Shown piece after piece: positions 1 through 5,034 of a DNA stretch of 5,034 nt. Every line of letters begins with the position of its first letter. Position 1 is the first letter of the stretch. The stretch comes from Eubacteriaceae bacterium. GTDB taxonomy: Bacteria > Bacillota > Clostridia > Eubacteriales > Alkalibacteraceae. The stretch lies in NCBI GenBank assembly GCA_003446375.1, contig DMAW01000106.1:1-5034 (forward strand), written 5' to 3'. A program made the translations under genes and the position numbers. The notes under the pieces are model-generated. The model saw nothing but the letters and a program-made list of their open reading frames with translations. It was not told the DNA's origin and made no database searches.

Positions 1-4
1 TCTG

Positions 5-30
5 AGACTACTATTAAGTAGTCTTTTTTT
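5..30 (+). terminator. Rho-independent terminator of an off-window plus-strand gene
   Basis: A perfect 7-bp stem (AGACTAC at 5-11 with GTAGTCT at 18-24) encloses a TATTAA loop and runs directly into seven T residues (24-30). The T-run is on the plus strand, so this ends a transcript coming from the left edge, converging on rpsT. Read on the minus strand the visible hairpin is not followed by T, so I see no evidence that it also ends rpsT, although bases beyond the edge are hidden. In Bacillus subtilis the gene convergent with rpsT is holA, so holA is a reasonable guess for the off-window gene, but nothing here shows it. Confidence 0.85.
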
Positions 31-59
31 AGACACGTTGTGGGAAATATAGAACGGGG

Positions 60-320
60 TTACATCGCATTAAGTTTTCTTGCAAGGCTGCTTTTCTTTC
101 TTGCAGCTGAATTTTTATGAAGCACTCCTTTTGCAACACCTTTGTCAAGTTTTTGAACAGCAACTTTAAAAGCGGCTAGAGCAGTTTCCGGATCCTTAGA
201 ATCAAGAGCCAATTCGAACTTTTTGATGCTAGTTTTAATACCGGTTTTAACGCTTCTGTTTCTTACAGTTCTTAGCTCTGCGATTTGAGCTCTTTTCATA
301 GCTGATTTGATATTTGCCAT
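60..320 (-). CDS. rpsT: 30S ribosomal protein S20
   Basis: The protein is 86 aa. S20 binds 16S rRNA early in assembly of the 30S subunit. The sequence shows the family hallmarks: the N-terminus MANIKSAMKRAQ, the central RNRSVKTGIKTSIKKFE segment, the C-terminal HKNSAARKKSSLARKLN, a very basic composition, and a length matching the usual 84-90 aa. An in-frame ATG six codons upstream (336-338) would give a 92-aa product. I reject it because the Shine-Dalgarno site lies between the two ATGs and all S20 proteins begin near MANIKSA. A consensus-like promoter lies 35 bases upstream of the start, so the gene can be transcribed independently of pheA, which precedes it on the same strand with a 118-base gap. 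No minus-strand terminator is visible before the window edge. Identification is near certain. Confidence 0.97.
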   Translation of the reverse strand: MANIKSAMKRAQIAELRTVRNRSVKTGIKTSIKKFELALDSKDPETALAAFKVAVQKLDKGVAKGVLHKNSAARKKSSLARKLNAM

Positions 321-324
321 GTTT

Positions 325-332
325 TCACCACC
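325..332 (-). promoter_or_regulatory. Ribosome binding site that fixes the rpsT start
   Basis: On the minus strand GGTGGTGA stands four bases before the ATG at 320 and differs from the ideal GGAGGTGA at one base. It lies downstream of the alternative ATG at 338, so only the shorter 86-aa reading is properly served by it. Confidence 0.75.
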
Positions 333-355
333 CCTCATTCTTTATAACATTAAAC

Positions 356-384
356 ATTCTATCACTTTGGCAGTTATAATTCAA
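356..384 (-). promoter_or_regulatory. SigA-type promoter of rpsT
   Basis: Read on the minus strand, TTGAAT (379-384) and TAGAAT (356-361) are separated by exactly 17 bases. The spacer ends in TGA, so a TG lies one base upstream of the -10, as in extended -10 promoters. Transcription would start near 349, leaving a leader of about 29 nt that carries only the ribosome binding site. A short leader leaves little room for a structured autoregulatory element. Confidence 0.75.
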
Positions 385-395
385 GGATTTTTTTA

Positions 396-435
396 TTTGT
401 AGTTTGCATTTGAAGATTGCATTGAAAACTACAAA
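396..435. repeat. 10-bp perfect inverted repeat between pheA and rpsT
   Basis: TTTGTAGTTT (396-405) is perfectly complementary to AAACTACAAA (426-435), with a 20-base loop. The loop holds a second, short TGCA/TGCA pairing and part of an imperfect direct repeat (404-414 and 417-426). The repeat begins a few bases after the pheA stop codon and ends just before the rpsT -35 element. It has no T-tract on the downstream side for pheA: the bases after it on the minus strand are A-rich. It is therefore not a canonical intrinsic terminator. It may be a 3'-end stabilising or processing hairpin of the pheA mRNA, or a protein-binding site. Confidence 0.6.
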
Positions 436-438
436 ATA

Positions 439-1269
439 TTAAACATCGATAGTATGTGCTTTGTAATTGCCTAGTATTTTGAATTGTGGACACAAGCTTT
501 CCAAATCGCTAAGTGCTTCGCGGACATTTTGATGGTTAAGGTTCCCCTCGACATCAACAAAATATGAGTATGCCCATGGAGTATTGCGAGTTGGTCGCGA
601 TATCAGCTTTAGCAGGTTTATGTCGTTTTTGGCAAATATGCCAAGGGAGTTATATAATGCTCCGGGTTTGTGGGGAGTGGTAAAATACAAGCTTATCTTA
701 TCAGCATCTTTCACATAATTAGGTGTCGAGCTAATAATGATGAACTTTGTGATGTTATTAAAGTAATTGTTTATTCCGGTGGCCAGTACTTCCAAATCGT
801 ATATCTCGCCTGCAAGTTCGCTTCCGATGGCTGCGCATGTTCTATCTTTTTTATCATTGACTAACTTAGCGCTCACAGCTGTGTTCGTAGTAGGAATGGA
901 GCTAAACTCGTGGCTTCTTATATAACGGCTGCATTGATCTAGTGCTTGTTGGTGGGAATAAACTGTTTTAATGTCAGAAAGAGAAGAACCTTTTATTCCC
1001 ATGAGATTGTGCCTAACTTCAATGCACCTTTCGCCTACGATGTATGCATGAGAAGATATCAAAAGGTCAAAAACTTCGTATACTCCGCCTGTTGTTGAAT
1101 TTTCAAAAGGGATGATTCCGTAATCTGCCGATCCGTTTACGACATCTTCGAAAACATCGCCGAAAAGGGGTTTGTTTATAGAATCTATATTTTTTCCAAA
1201 ATGCTCGTGCATTGCTTGATAGCTATATGAGCCAGGCACCCCTTGATAAGCTATTTTTAATTTTTTCAT
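439..1269 (-). CDS. pheA: Prephenate dehydratase with C-terminal ACT domain
   Basis: The 276-aa cytoplasmic enzyme converts prephenate to phenylpyruvate, the committed step to phenylalanine. The catalytic domain spans about residues 4-180, with the GVPGSYSYQA opening (10-19), FENSTTGGV (55-63), SHQQAL (105-110), and NNITKF (171-176), which corresponds to the family's catalytic N-x-T-R-F segment. An ACT regulatory domain follows (about 191-273) with GALY (203-206) and ISRP (223-226) at the places of the phenylalanine-binding GALV and ESRP motifs. This implies feedback inhibition by phenylalanine. Length matches stand-alone monofunctional PDTs, and no chorismate mutase domain is fused. The start is supported by AAGGA ten bases upstream. 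Two motif changes (R to K in TRF, E to I in ESRP) are noted as findings. Arogenate dehydratase activity cannot be excluded from sequence alone. Confidence 0.95.
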   Translation of the reverse strand: MKKLKIAYQGVPGSYSYQAMHEHFGKNIDSINKPLFGDVFEDVVNGSADYGIIPFENSTTGGVYEVFDLLISSHAYIVGERCIEVRHNLMGIKGSSLSDIKTVYSHQQALDQCSRYIRSHEFSSIPTTNTAVSAKLVNDKKDRTCAAIGSELAGEIYDLEVLATGINNYFNNITKFIIISSTPNYVKDADKISLYFTTPHKPGALYNSLGIFAKNDINLLKLISRPTRNTPWAYSYFVDVEGNLNHQNVREALSDLESLCPQFKILGNYKAHTIDV

Positions 1270-1301
1270 TGTAGATCCGTCCTTTTTTATGACTTCTAAT
1301 C

Positions 1302-1330
1302 ATTATAATAAATAGAGAGAAAATAATCAA
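1302..1330 (-). promoter_or_regulatory. SigA-type promoter of pheA
   Basis: On the minus strand TTGATT (1325-1330) and a perfect TATAAT (1302-1307) are 17 bases apart. Transcription would begin near 1295, giving a leader of about 26 nt, too short for a T-box or leader-peptide attenuator. Any phenylalanine control is therefore more likely to act on the enzyme's ACT domain or through a protein bound at the promoter. Confidence 0.8.
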
Positions 1331-1365
1331 CTGGTCAAAAGTTCAGTTAATTTCAAAAAATTTAC

Positions 1366-1394
1366 TTCCTAAATTTCGCGAATTGGTTTATAAT
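1366..1394 (+). promoter_or_regulatory. Promoter of the 6S RNA gene
   Basis: A perfect TATAAT (1389-1394) stands seven bases before the expected RNA 5' end near 1401, just outside the terminal stem of the RNA. At 17-bp spacing the -35 would be TTCCTA (1366-1371), a poor match, so the -35 assignment is weak. An 8-bp palindrome, TTCGCGAA (1375-1382), lies inside the spacer. The promoter is divergent from that of pheA, with 35 bases between their -35 regions. Confidence 0.6.
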
Positions 1395-1400
1395 GAGTAT

Positions 1401-1580
1401 AAATAAATTCCTGAGATGTTCGAAATACTCTGATATTTTGAACCTACAACATTCATAAGGGAGTTCGAAGTTCTTAAGCGTATGTCATGCCTCTCGAAAG
1501 TGGAAGGCAGAAGTTTAGGACAGGACACCCACCTAGATCACTCTAGGCGTCAAAATTCAGAGAACGGCATTTCGGGAATT
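1401..1580 (+). ncRNA. ssrS: 6S RNA (SsrS), regulator of RNA polymerase
   Basis: About 180 nt, the usual 6S size. 6S RNA mimics an open promoter, binds the housekeeping-sigma RNA polymerase holoenzyme and templates short product RNAs on release. The fold can be drawn by hand. The terminal stem pairs 1406-1418 with 1568-1580 (13 bp, two G-U). A second stem pairs CTCTGA (1428-1433) with TCAGAG (1557-1562) and ATTTTGA (1435-1441) with TCAAAAT (1550-1556), with one bulged U. A large central bubble follows. Its 3' side carries a 6-bp hairpin (1532-1537 with 1542-1547), as in Firmicutes 6S. Beyond it is an upper arm (1470-1474 with 1517-1521, and TGCCT 1488-1492 with AGGCA 1505-1509). Primary motifs also fit: CTGAGATGTTCG near the 5' end is shared with E. 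coli 6S, and GTCATGCC and GGACACCCACCT resemble clostridial members. The ends are predicted, not mapped. Identification is from memory of the family plus the visible fold. Confidence 0.9.
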
Positions 1581-1582
1581 AA

Positions 1583-1607
1583 AAGCACCTAGCGGTGCTT
1601 ATTTTTT
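1583..1607 (+). terminator. Rho-independent terminator of 6S RNA
   Basis: AAGCACC (1583-1589) pairs perfectly with GGTGCTT (1594-1600) around a TAGC tetraloop, followed by ATTTTTT. It starts two bases after the 6S terminal stem and ends 28 bases before the downstream start codon. It should terminate most 6S transcripts. Any read-through would enter the pseudouridine synthase gene. Confidence 0.9.
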
Positions 1608-1635
1608 ATTATAAATCGTACAGAATGAGGAAATT

Positions 1636-2523
1636 ATGAAAGAAGACAATAACACATTCGTTTATATAAATAAAGAGGAATTAATATTAAAGGACTATCT
1701 GTCGACAGTCAAAGGGTATTCTTCTAGGCTGCTGAGATTTATAAAAAGGGAAGGCATCATTTTGGTCAATCAAAAACCGGCTAGGATGGATAAAGCGTTG
1801 ACTCCAGGAGATATAATAATAGTAAAAATGCCTATTGAGGAAATAGATGCCCCTGCTCAAAAGCTAGATTTAGACATAATTTATGAAGATCTTGACTTAA
1901 TCGTAGTATCAAAAAAACCGTTAATGGTAACGCACCCTACCAGAAGCCATCAGGAAAACAATCTGGCAAATGGGATAGCATACCATTTTAATAAAAATAG
2001 AGTCAAGGCAAAAATAAGGTTTGTAAATCGCCTTGATCGGGATACCACAGGCTTGGTAGTGATAGCAAAAAGCAAATTTGCTCATCAGCACCTTCAAAGT
2101 CAAATGAAAGAAGGGTTGATAAAAAAGACCTACTTTGCAGTGGTACATGGATGCATAAGCAATAAGAAGGGTACAATTGACCTTCCGATTGGAAGACTAT
2201 CGGAAGAAACTTTTGAGAGATGCGTCATGGAAGAAGGCAAAAGATCTATAACTCGTTATGAAGTGCTAAAATCAGACGGTGCATATTCGTTAGTCAAACT
2301 TGAATTAGAGACTGGCAGGACTCACCAGATTCGAGTCCATATGAAGGCCATAGGACATCCATTGGCAGGAGACCCCCTATATAACCCGGAGAATGAAGAT
2401 TCTATAAAAAGACAAGCATTGCACAGCGGGGAAATGGAATTTATGCAACCACGAAGCGGCGAGAAGATTAAAGTATCAGCTGATATTCCGGAAGACATGA
2501 GGATTTTGTGTGAGCAGATTTAA
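1636..2523 (+). CDS. RluA-family RNA pseudouridine synthase
   Basis: The 295-aa protein isomerises specific uridines to pseudouridine in rRNA or tRNA. An S4-like RNA-binding segment occupies about residues 18-66 (SSRLLRFIKREG then ILVNQKPARMDKALTPGDII). The catalytic domain follows from about 78. It contains NRLDRDTTG (131-139) with the catalytic Asp134, TGRTHQIRVHM (226-236) and GHPLAGDPLY (240-249), all in family order. The length is normal for RluD/YlyB/YjbO-type enzymes with an S4 domain. The target uridine cannot be inferred, so I give no symbol. The usual His of HRLD is Asn131 here. The start is supported by GAGGA (1627-1631), four bases before ATG. The gene sits just after the 6S RNA terminator and 33 bases before the PBP gene, suggesting a two-gene transcript. 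I see no strong promoter directly upstream. Confidence 0.94.
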   Translation: MKEDNNTFVYINKEELILKDYLSTVKGYSSRLLRFIKREGIILVNQKPARMDKALTPGDIIIVKMPIEEIDAPAQKLDLDIIYEDLDLIVVSKKPLMVTHPTRSHQENNLANGIAYHFNKNRVKAKIRFVNRLDRDTTGLVVIAKSKFAHQHLQSQMKEGLIKKTYFAVVHGCISNKKGTIDLPIGRLSEETFERCVMEEGKRSITRYEVLKSDGAYSLVKLELETGRTHQIRVHMKAIGHPLAGDPLYNPENEDSIKRQALHSGEMEFMQPRSGEKIKVSADIPEDMRILCEQI

Positions 2524-2556
2524 GTTTGTTAATTTGAGATTATAAAAGGAGAGAAA

Positions 2557-4719
2557 ATGAAAAGAACTTTGATTATCATAGGGGCAATTTTATTATTTGT
2601 AGTTGCCTCTGCAGTGGTTTTCTTTTTTTCTATAAAAGCAGCGGATGTTGAAGGATTTGTTTACAAGCCGAATCAAAAGACAGTGATATACTCTGACGAC
2701 GGTGAAGAAATAGGAGAAATATATGAAGAAAACAGAACCTATGTTACTCTAGAACAAATACCAAAAGATTTAATCAATGCAGTTGTAGCTGTGGAAGACA
2801 ATAGATTTTATATGCATAACGGATTTGATCCTGTAGGAATACTTCGAGCATTTATGGCCAATTTCAAATCCGGCAGCATATCTGAAGGTGCCAGCACTAT
2901 TACGCAACAGCTGGCAAGAAATATCTTTGACGAAATTTCCACGGAGAAGACAGCATCAAGAAAGATTAAAGAGATTAAAACAGCCATTCTTCTGGAAGAG
3001 AAGTATGGGAAAGATAAGATTCTTGAGATGTATCTAAATGAGATATATCTTGGAGGAGGAGCATACGGCGTTCAAGAGGCAAGCGTCAGATTTTTCGGCA
3101 AAAACGTTTGGGAATTGGATTTGGCCCAATGCGCACTGATAGCAGGGCTGCCACAGGCTCCAAGCGCGTATCAACCAGACAGGAACTTCGATAGAGCAAA
3201 AACCAGGCAGGAGAAAGTATTAGACAGGATGGTCTCAGAAGGATACATAACCGAAGAAGCTTCGGAAGAAGCTAAAAAAGAAGAGATAGACATACAAAAT
3301 CCTAGCGATGGAAAAAATATAGGGAAGTATAAAAATAATTATGAGGCTTTTATTAAAAATATCATAGATGAATACGTAGAGTACTATAAAGATGCAGAAT
3401 ATATAAATGATGATGAAGATGCGAAGGTACAAGCCATCGAAAGCCTTAAAAGAGATGGGCTGAGAATATACACTTCCATCAACACTAGGATTCAGGCAAA
3501 AGGCATTGAGAGCATAAATAAAACATTAAGTTTATACAGCTTGCAGGAGGCAACAGGAGCTATGGTTACAATAGATTCCGAAAGTGGAGGAATTCTTGCT
3601 TATTACGGTGGAGATGGAGACACGGATTTTGCATCTAGCCCGAGACAACCGGGTTCGACATTGAAGCCTCTTATATACTCAGCAGCTCTGCAAGAAGAAG
3701 TAATTCAAAAAGACTCATTGCTTGTAGACAAGAAAGCGGATTTTGAAGGATATTCTCCTTCCAATTTTTCCGACAAGTATTTTGGTTATGTAACCATACG
3801 TCAGGCTATGGTAAATTCACTTAATGTGCCGGCAGTTCAAGCTATGAATGATTTGGGCATTGAAAAAACGATCTCATACTTGGAGAAAATGGGAATAACA
3901 ACCATAGACGAGGAAGATTACAGGCTTCCTACGGCACTAGGGGGAATGACATACGGGGTTACGCCCCTTGATCTTGCGACAGCATATACGATATTCTCTA
4001 ATGGAGGTGTTAAAACAAATTCATGGAGCATAGCTGCCATAGACAAAAGTGATGGGGAAAACGTATATAGAAGAAATATAAATGAATCTTCAAAGGATGT
4101 GATCATAGGTCAAGATATCGCCAATTACATTGGAGGCATTTTGGTTGATAATGTCGTAAGGGGTACCGGCACAAATGCACAAAATCATTTTATGACAGGC
4201 GGAAAGACTGGGACTAGCTCTGATAGCAGAGACCTATGGTTTGCAGGTTATACCGGGAATGCGACAACTGTAGTTTGGCTGGGAAATTCCAATCATAAAG
4301 AAGTGGGAGGGACGGGCAGCTACAGCGCATATGCATACGGACAATTTATGAAGAGCATAGGTGAATATCTGACAAATGGAGACTTTAACCTTAAGTTAAG
4401 TGAAAACAGCTATGACTTGGAAACGATATACGTTTTGTTGGATGATGAAGCAATTGACCAAAGCGTTGGTTATGTACTTGAATCTCAAGTTGCAAAGCTC
4501 TCTATATTGGAAGAGGATACAGGGTTGTTTGAAGATTCAATGGTTGTAAAGGTACAGATAGATAAAAGCACGGACATGGAGTTTGTTCAAGGGGATTGTC
4601 TTGAAAAGGACAAGGAGATACGCTACTATAGGCAAGAAGACATTCCCGAGGAATGTGAAAAATCACACATAATGGATAGGATAAAAAACCTGTTTCAAAA
4701 TAAGGATGAAGACAGATAA
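2557..4719 (+). CDS. Class A penicillin-binding protein (PBP1A type), bifunctional peptidoglycan synthase
   Basis: The 720-aa membrane-anchored enzyme polymerises lipid II into glycan strands and cross-links the stem peptides outside the membrane. Only three residues precede the transmembrane anchor (about 4-26). The GT51 glycosyltransferase domain (about 45-225) shows all five motifs: EDNRFYMHNGFD (80-91, catalytic Glu80), GASTITQQLARN (111-122), the KEIKTAILLEEKYGKDKILEMYLN block (138-161, conserved Glu157), IYLGGGAYGVQEAS (163-176) and ALIAGLPQAPSAYQP (193-207). The transpeptidase domain (about 335-605) has STLK (367-370, nucleophile Ser367), SLN (421-423) and KTGTS (550-554). Both activities therefore look intact. 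The acidic tail keeps the spaced Cys681, Cys700 and His704 seen in clostridial PBP1A tails, and has no PASTA domain. AAAGGAG (2545-2551) lies five bases before the start. It is the last gene of its transcript and is followed by a terminator. I leave the symbol blank because pbp/pon naming is ambiguous. Confidence 0.96.
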   Translation: MKRTLIIIGAILLFVVASAVVFFFSIKAADVEGFVYKPNQKTVIYSDDGEEIGEIYEENRTYVTLEQIPKDLINAVVAVEDNRFYMHNGFDPVGILRAFMANFKSGSISEGASTITQQLARNIFDEISTEKTASRKIKEIKTAILLEEKYGKDKILEMYLNEIYLGGGAYGVQEASVRFFGKNVWELDLAQCALIAGLPQAPSAYQPDRNFDRAKTRQEKVLDRMVSEGYITEEASEEAKKEEIDIQNPSDGKNIGKYKNNYEAFIKNIIDEYVEYYKDAEYINDDEDAKVQAIESLKRDGLRIYTSINTRIQAKGIESINKTLSLYSLQEATGAMVTIDSESGGILAYYGGDGDTDFASSPRQPGSTLKPLIYSAALQEEVIQKDSLLVDKKADFEGYSPSNFSDKYFGYVTIRQAMVNSLNVPAVQAMNDLGIEKTISYLEKMGITTIDEEDYRLPTALGGMTYGVTPLDLATAYTIFSNGGVKTNSWSIAAIDKSDGENVYRRNINESSKDVIIGQDIANYIGGILVDNVVRGTGTNAQNHFMTGGKTGTSSDSRDLWFAGYTGNATTVVWLGNSNHKEVGGTGSYSAYAYGQFMKSIGEYLTNGDFNLKLSENSYDLETIYVLLDDEAIDQSVGYVLESQVAKLSILEEDTGLFEDSMVVKVQIDKSTDMEFVQGDCLEKDKEIRYYRQEDIPEECEKSHIMDRIKNLFQNKDEDR

Positions 4720-4753
4720 GTGCCGATATGATTAGATAAATGTTTTGATTGGC

Positions 4754-4773
4754 AAAAAATCAAAGTGGTTTGA
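4754..4773 (-). terminator. Weak candidate terminator of the right-edge minus-strand gene
   Basis: Read on the minus strand, TCAAA (4769-4773) pairs with TTTGA (4760-4764) around a CCAC loop and is followed by six T (4754-4759). The stem is only 5 bp and mostly A-T, so it is weak. Position and orientation, 57 bases past the minus-strand stop codon, are right for ending that gene. Confidence 0.4.
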
Positions 4774-4781
4774 GTGACTTT

Positions 4782-4812
4782 AGCTATTCATTATACGTGT
4801 GGATAGCTTTTT
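4782..4812 (+). terminator. Rho-independent terminator after the PBP gene
   Basis: AGCTATTC (4782-4789) pairs with GGATAGCT (4801-4808), eight pairs with one G-T, around an 11-base loop, and is followed by a run of five T (4808-4812). It lies 62 bases after the PBP stop codon and ends the plus-strand transcript. On the minus strand the same hairpin is followed by AAAG, so it works in one direction only. Confidence 0.8.
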
Positions 4813-4829
4813 ACAAGTAAAGCATAAAA

Positions 4830-5034
4830 TCAGAGTTCCTTTATGTAACAACGTCGGGTTTTATTATGGACAGAATCGAAATATCTCCACTGGCCTCTTA
4901 CAGCTAAATTGCTTTCAAGTTGAGGGTTTAAATCAGCTTTTGAAATATTGTATCTTGGGTTTTGAGCAATGGAGTTTAAAATAACTGCGTTGACTCCGGT
5001 CTTTTGATACTTCTTATCCACAGCAATCAATAAA
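4830..5034 (-). CDS. C-terminal end of a GNAT-like protein, truncated by the window edge
   Basis: At least 67 codons are visible, ending at a TGA at 4830-4832. The frame stays open through the right edge, so the true start is outside. A TTG at 5028-5030 is only an internal leucine codon and has no ribosome binding site. The segment VDKKYQKTGVNAVILNSI resembles the acetyl-CoA-binding motif A of GNAT N-acetyltransferases (V-x-x-x-Y-Q-x-x-G-V/I-x-x-x-L). The tail ESNLAVRGQWRYFDSVHNKTRRCYIKEL is like the C-terminus of a family of uncharacterised GNAT-like proteins that end with W-x-(F/Y)-F-D followed by a basic R-R-C/V-(Y/F)-I-K stretch. Substrate is unknown. The gene converges on the PBP gene. 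The match is from memory of the pattern. The reading frame is credible because it ends cleanly in an intergenic space between two terminators. Confidence 0.6.
   Translation of the reverse strand, partial: LLIAVDKKYQKTGVNAVILNSIAQNPRYNISKADLNPQLESNLAVRGQWRYFDSVHNKTRRCYIKEL

Noticed and set aside
321..338. Upstream in-frame ATG giving a 92-aa S20
   Set aside because: The Shine-Dalgarno site lies between this ATG and the next, and the S20 family starts at MANIKSA, so the start at 320 is used.
396..435. Inverted repeat as the pheA intrinsic terminator
   Set aside because: The stem is followed by A-rich sequence on the minus strand, not a T-tract. On the plus strand it is followed by AATATTAAAC, also no T-run.
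670..864. 64-aa plus-strand reading frame opposite pheA
   Set aside because: It is the antisense shadow of a well conserved enzyme gene, with no family resemblance.
1270..1300. Leader-peptide or T-box attenuation for pheA
   Set aside because: The predicted leader is about 26 nt, too short for either, and no T-box motif is present upstream.
1302..1341. TTGACC as the pheA -35 element
   Set aside because: It lies 25 bases from the TATAAT. TTGATT, nearer by eight bases, gives the ideal 17-base spacing.
3235..3432. 65-aa hydrophobic minus-strand frame inside the PBP gene
   Set aside because: Its Phe/Ile/Tyr richness is the mirror of Lys/Glu/Asp-rich codons in the PBP linker. It has no independent support.
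4744..4764. 7-bp hairpin TTTGATT/AATCAAA as a plus-strand terminator
   Set aside because: It is followed by GTGG with no T-tract. The hairpin at 4782-4812 has one and is better placed.
4799..4984. 61-aa plus-strand reading frame at the right end
   Set aside because: It begins inside a terminator loop, has no ribosome binding site, resembles nothing, and is antisense to the better supported minus-strand frame.
5028..5030. TTG as the start of the right-edge minus-strand gene
   Set aside because: The frame stays open to the edge, no ribosome binding site is visible, and the GNAT-like motif begins immediately, so the N-terminal part must be missing.

Overview
The window is a stretch of low-GC chromosomal core sequence, most likely from a member of the Firmicutes (Clostridia-like). 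Supporting signs are the AT-rich third codon positions, strong purine-rich Shine-Dalgarno sites, consensus SigA-type promoters, short hairpin-plus-T-tract terminators, a stand-alone PheA with an ACT domain, a PBP1A-like class A penicillin-binding protein, and a 6S RNA of Firmicutes type. I cannot place the genus.

Layout. Positions 1-30 hold a plus-strand terminator belonging to a gene that lies off the left edge. rpsT (ribosomal protein S20) and pheA (prephenate dehydratase) follow on the minus strand, each with its own recognisable -35/-10 pair. An unusual 10-bp inverted repeat lies between them. The 366-base gap 1270-1635 has no protein gene, but it is full: the pheA promoter fires leftward and a second promoter fires rightward into an approximately 180-nt RNA that I identify as 6S RNA (ssrS), ended by a hairpin terminator at 1583-1607. 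Downstream on the plus strand are an RluA-family pseudouridine synthase and a class A penicillin-binding protein (PBP1A type), 33 bases apart and probably co-transcribed. They end at a terminator at 4782-4812. A truncated minus-strand reading frame that looks like the C-terminal end of a GNAT-like protein enters from the right edge.

How the parts relate. Most are housekeeping functions: ribosome assembly, phenylalanine synthesis, RNA polymerase regulation, rRNA or tRNA pseudouridylation and cell-wall synthesis. They share no single pathway. The main regulatory interest is that the divergent pheA and 6S promoters sit back to back, and that the rluA-pbp pair has no convincing promoter of its own between the 6S terminator and its start codon, so it may depend on read-through from the 6S promoter. 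I saw no mobile element, CRISPR array, tRNA or rRNA, and nothing that amounts to a new multi-gene system.
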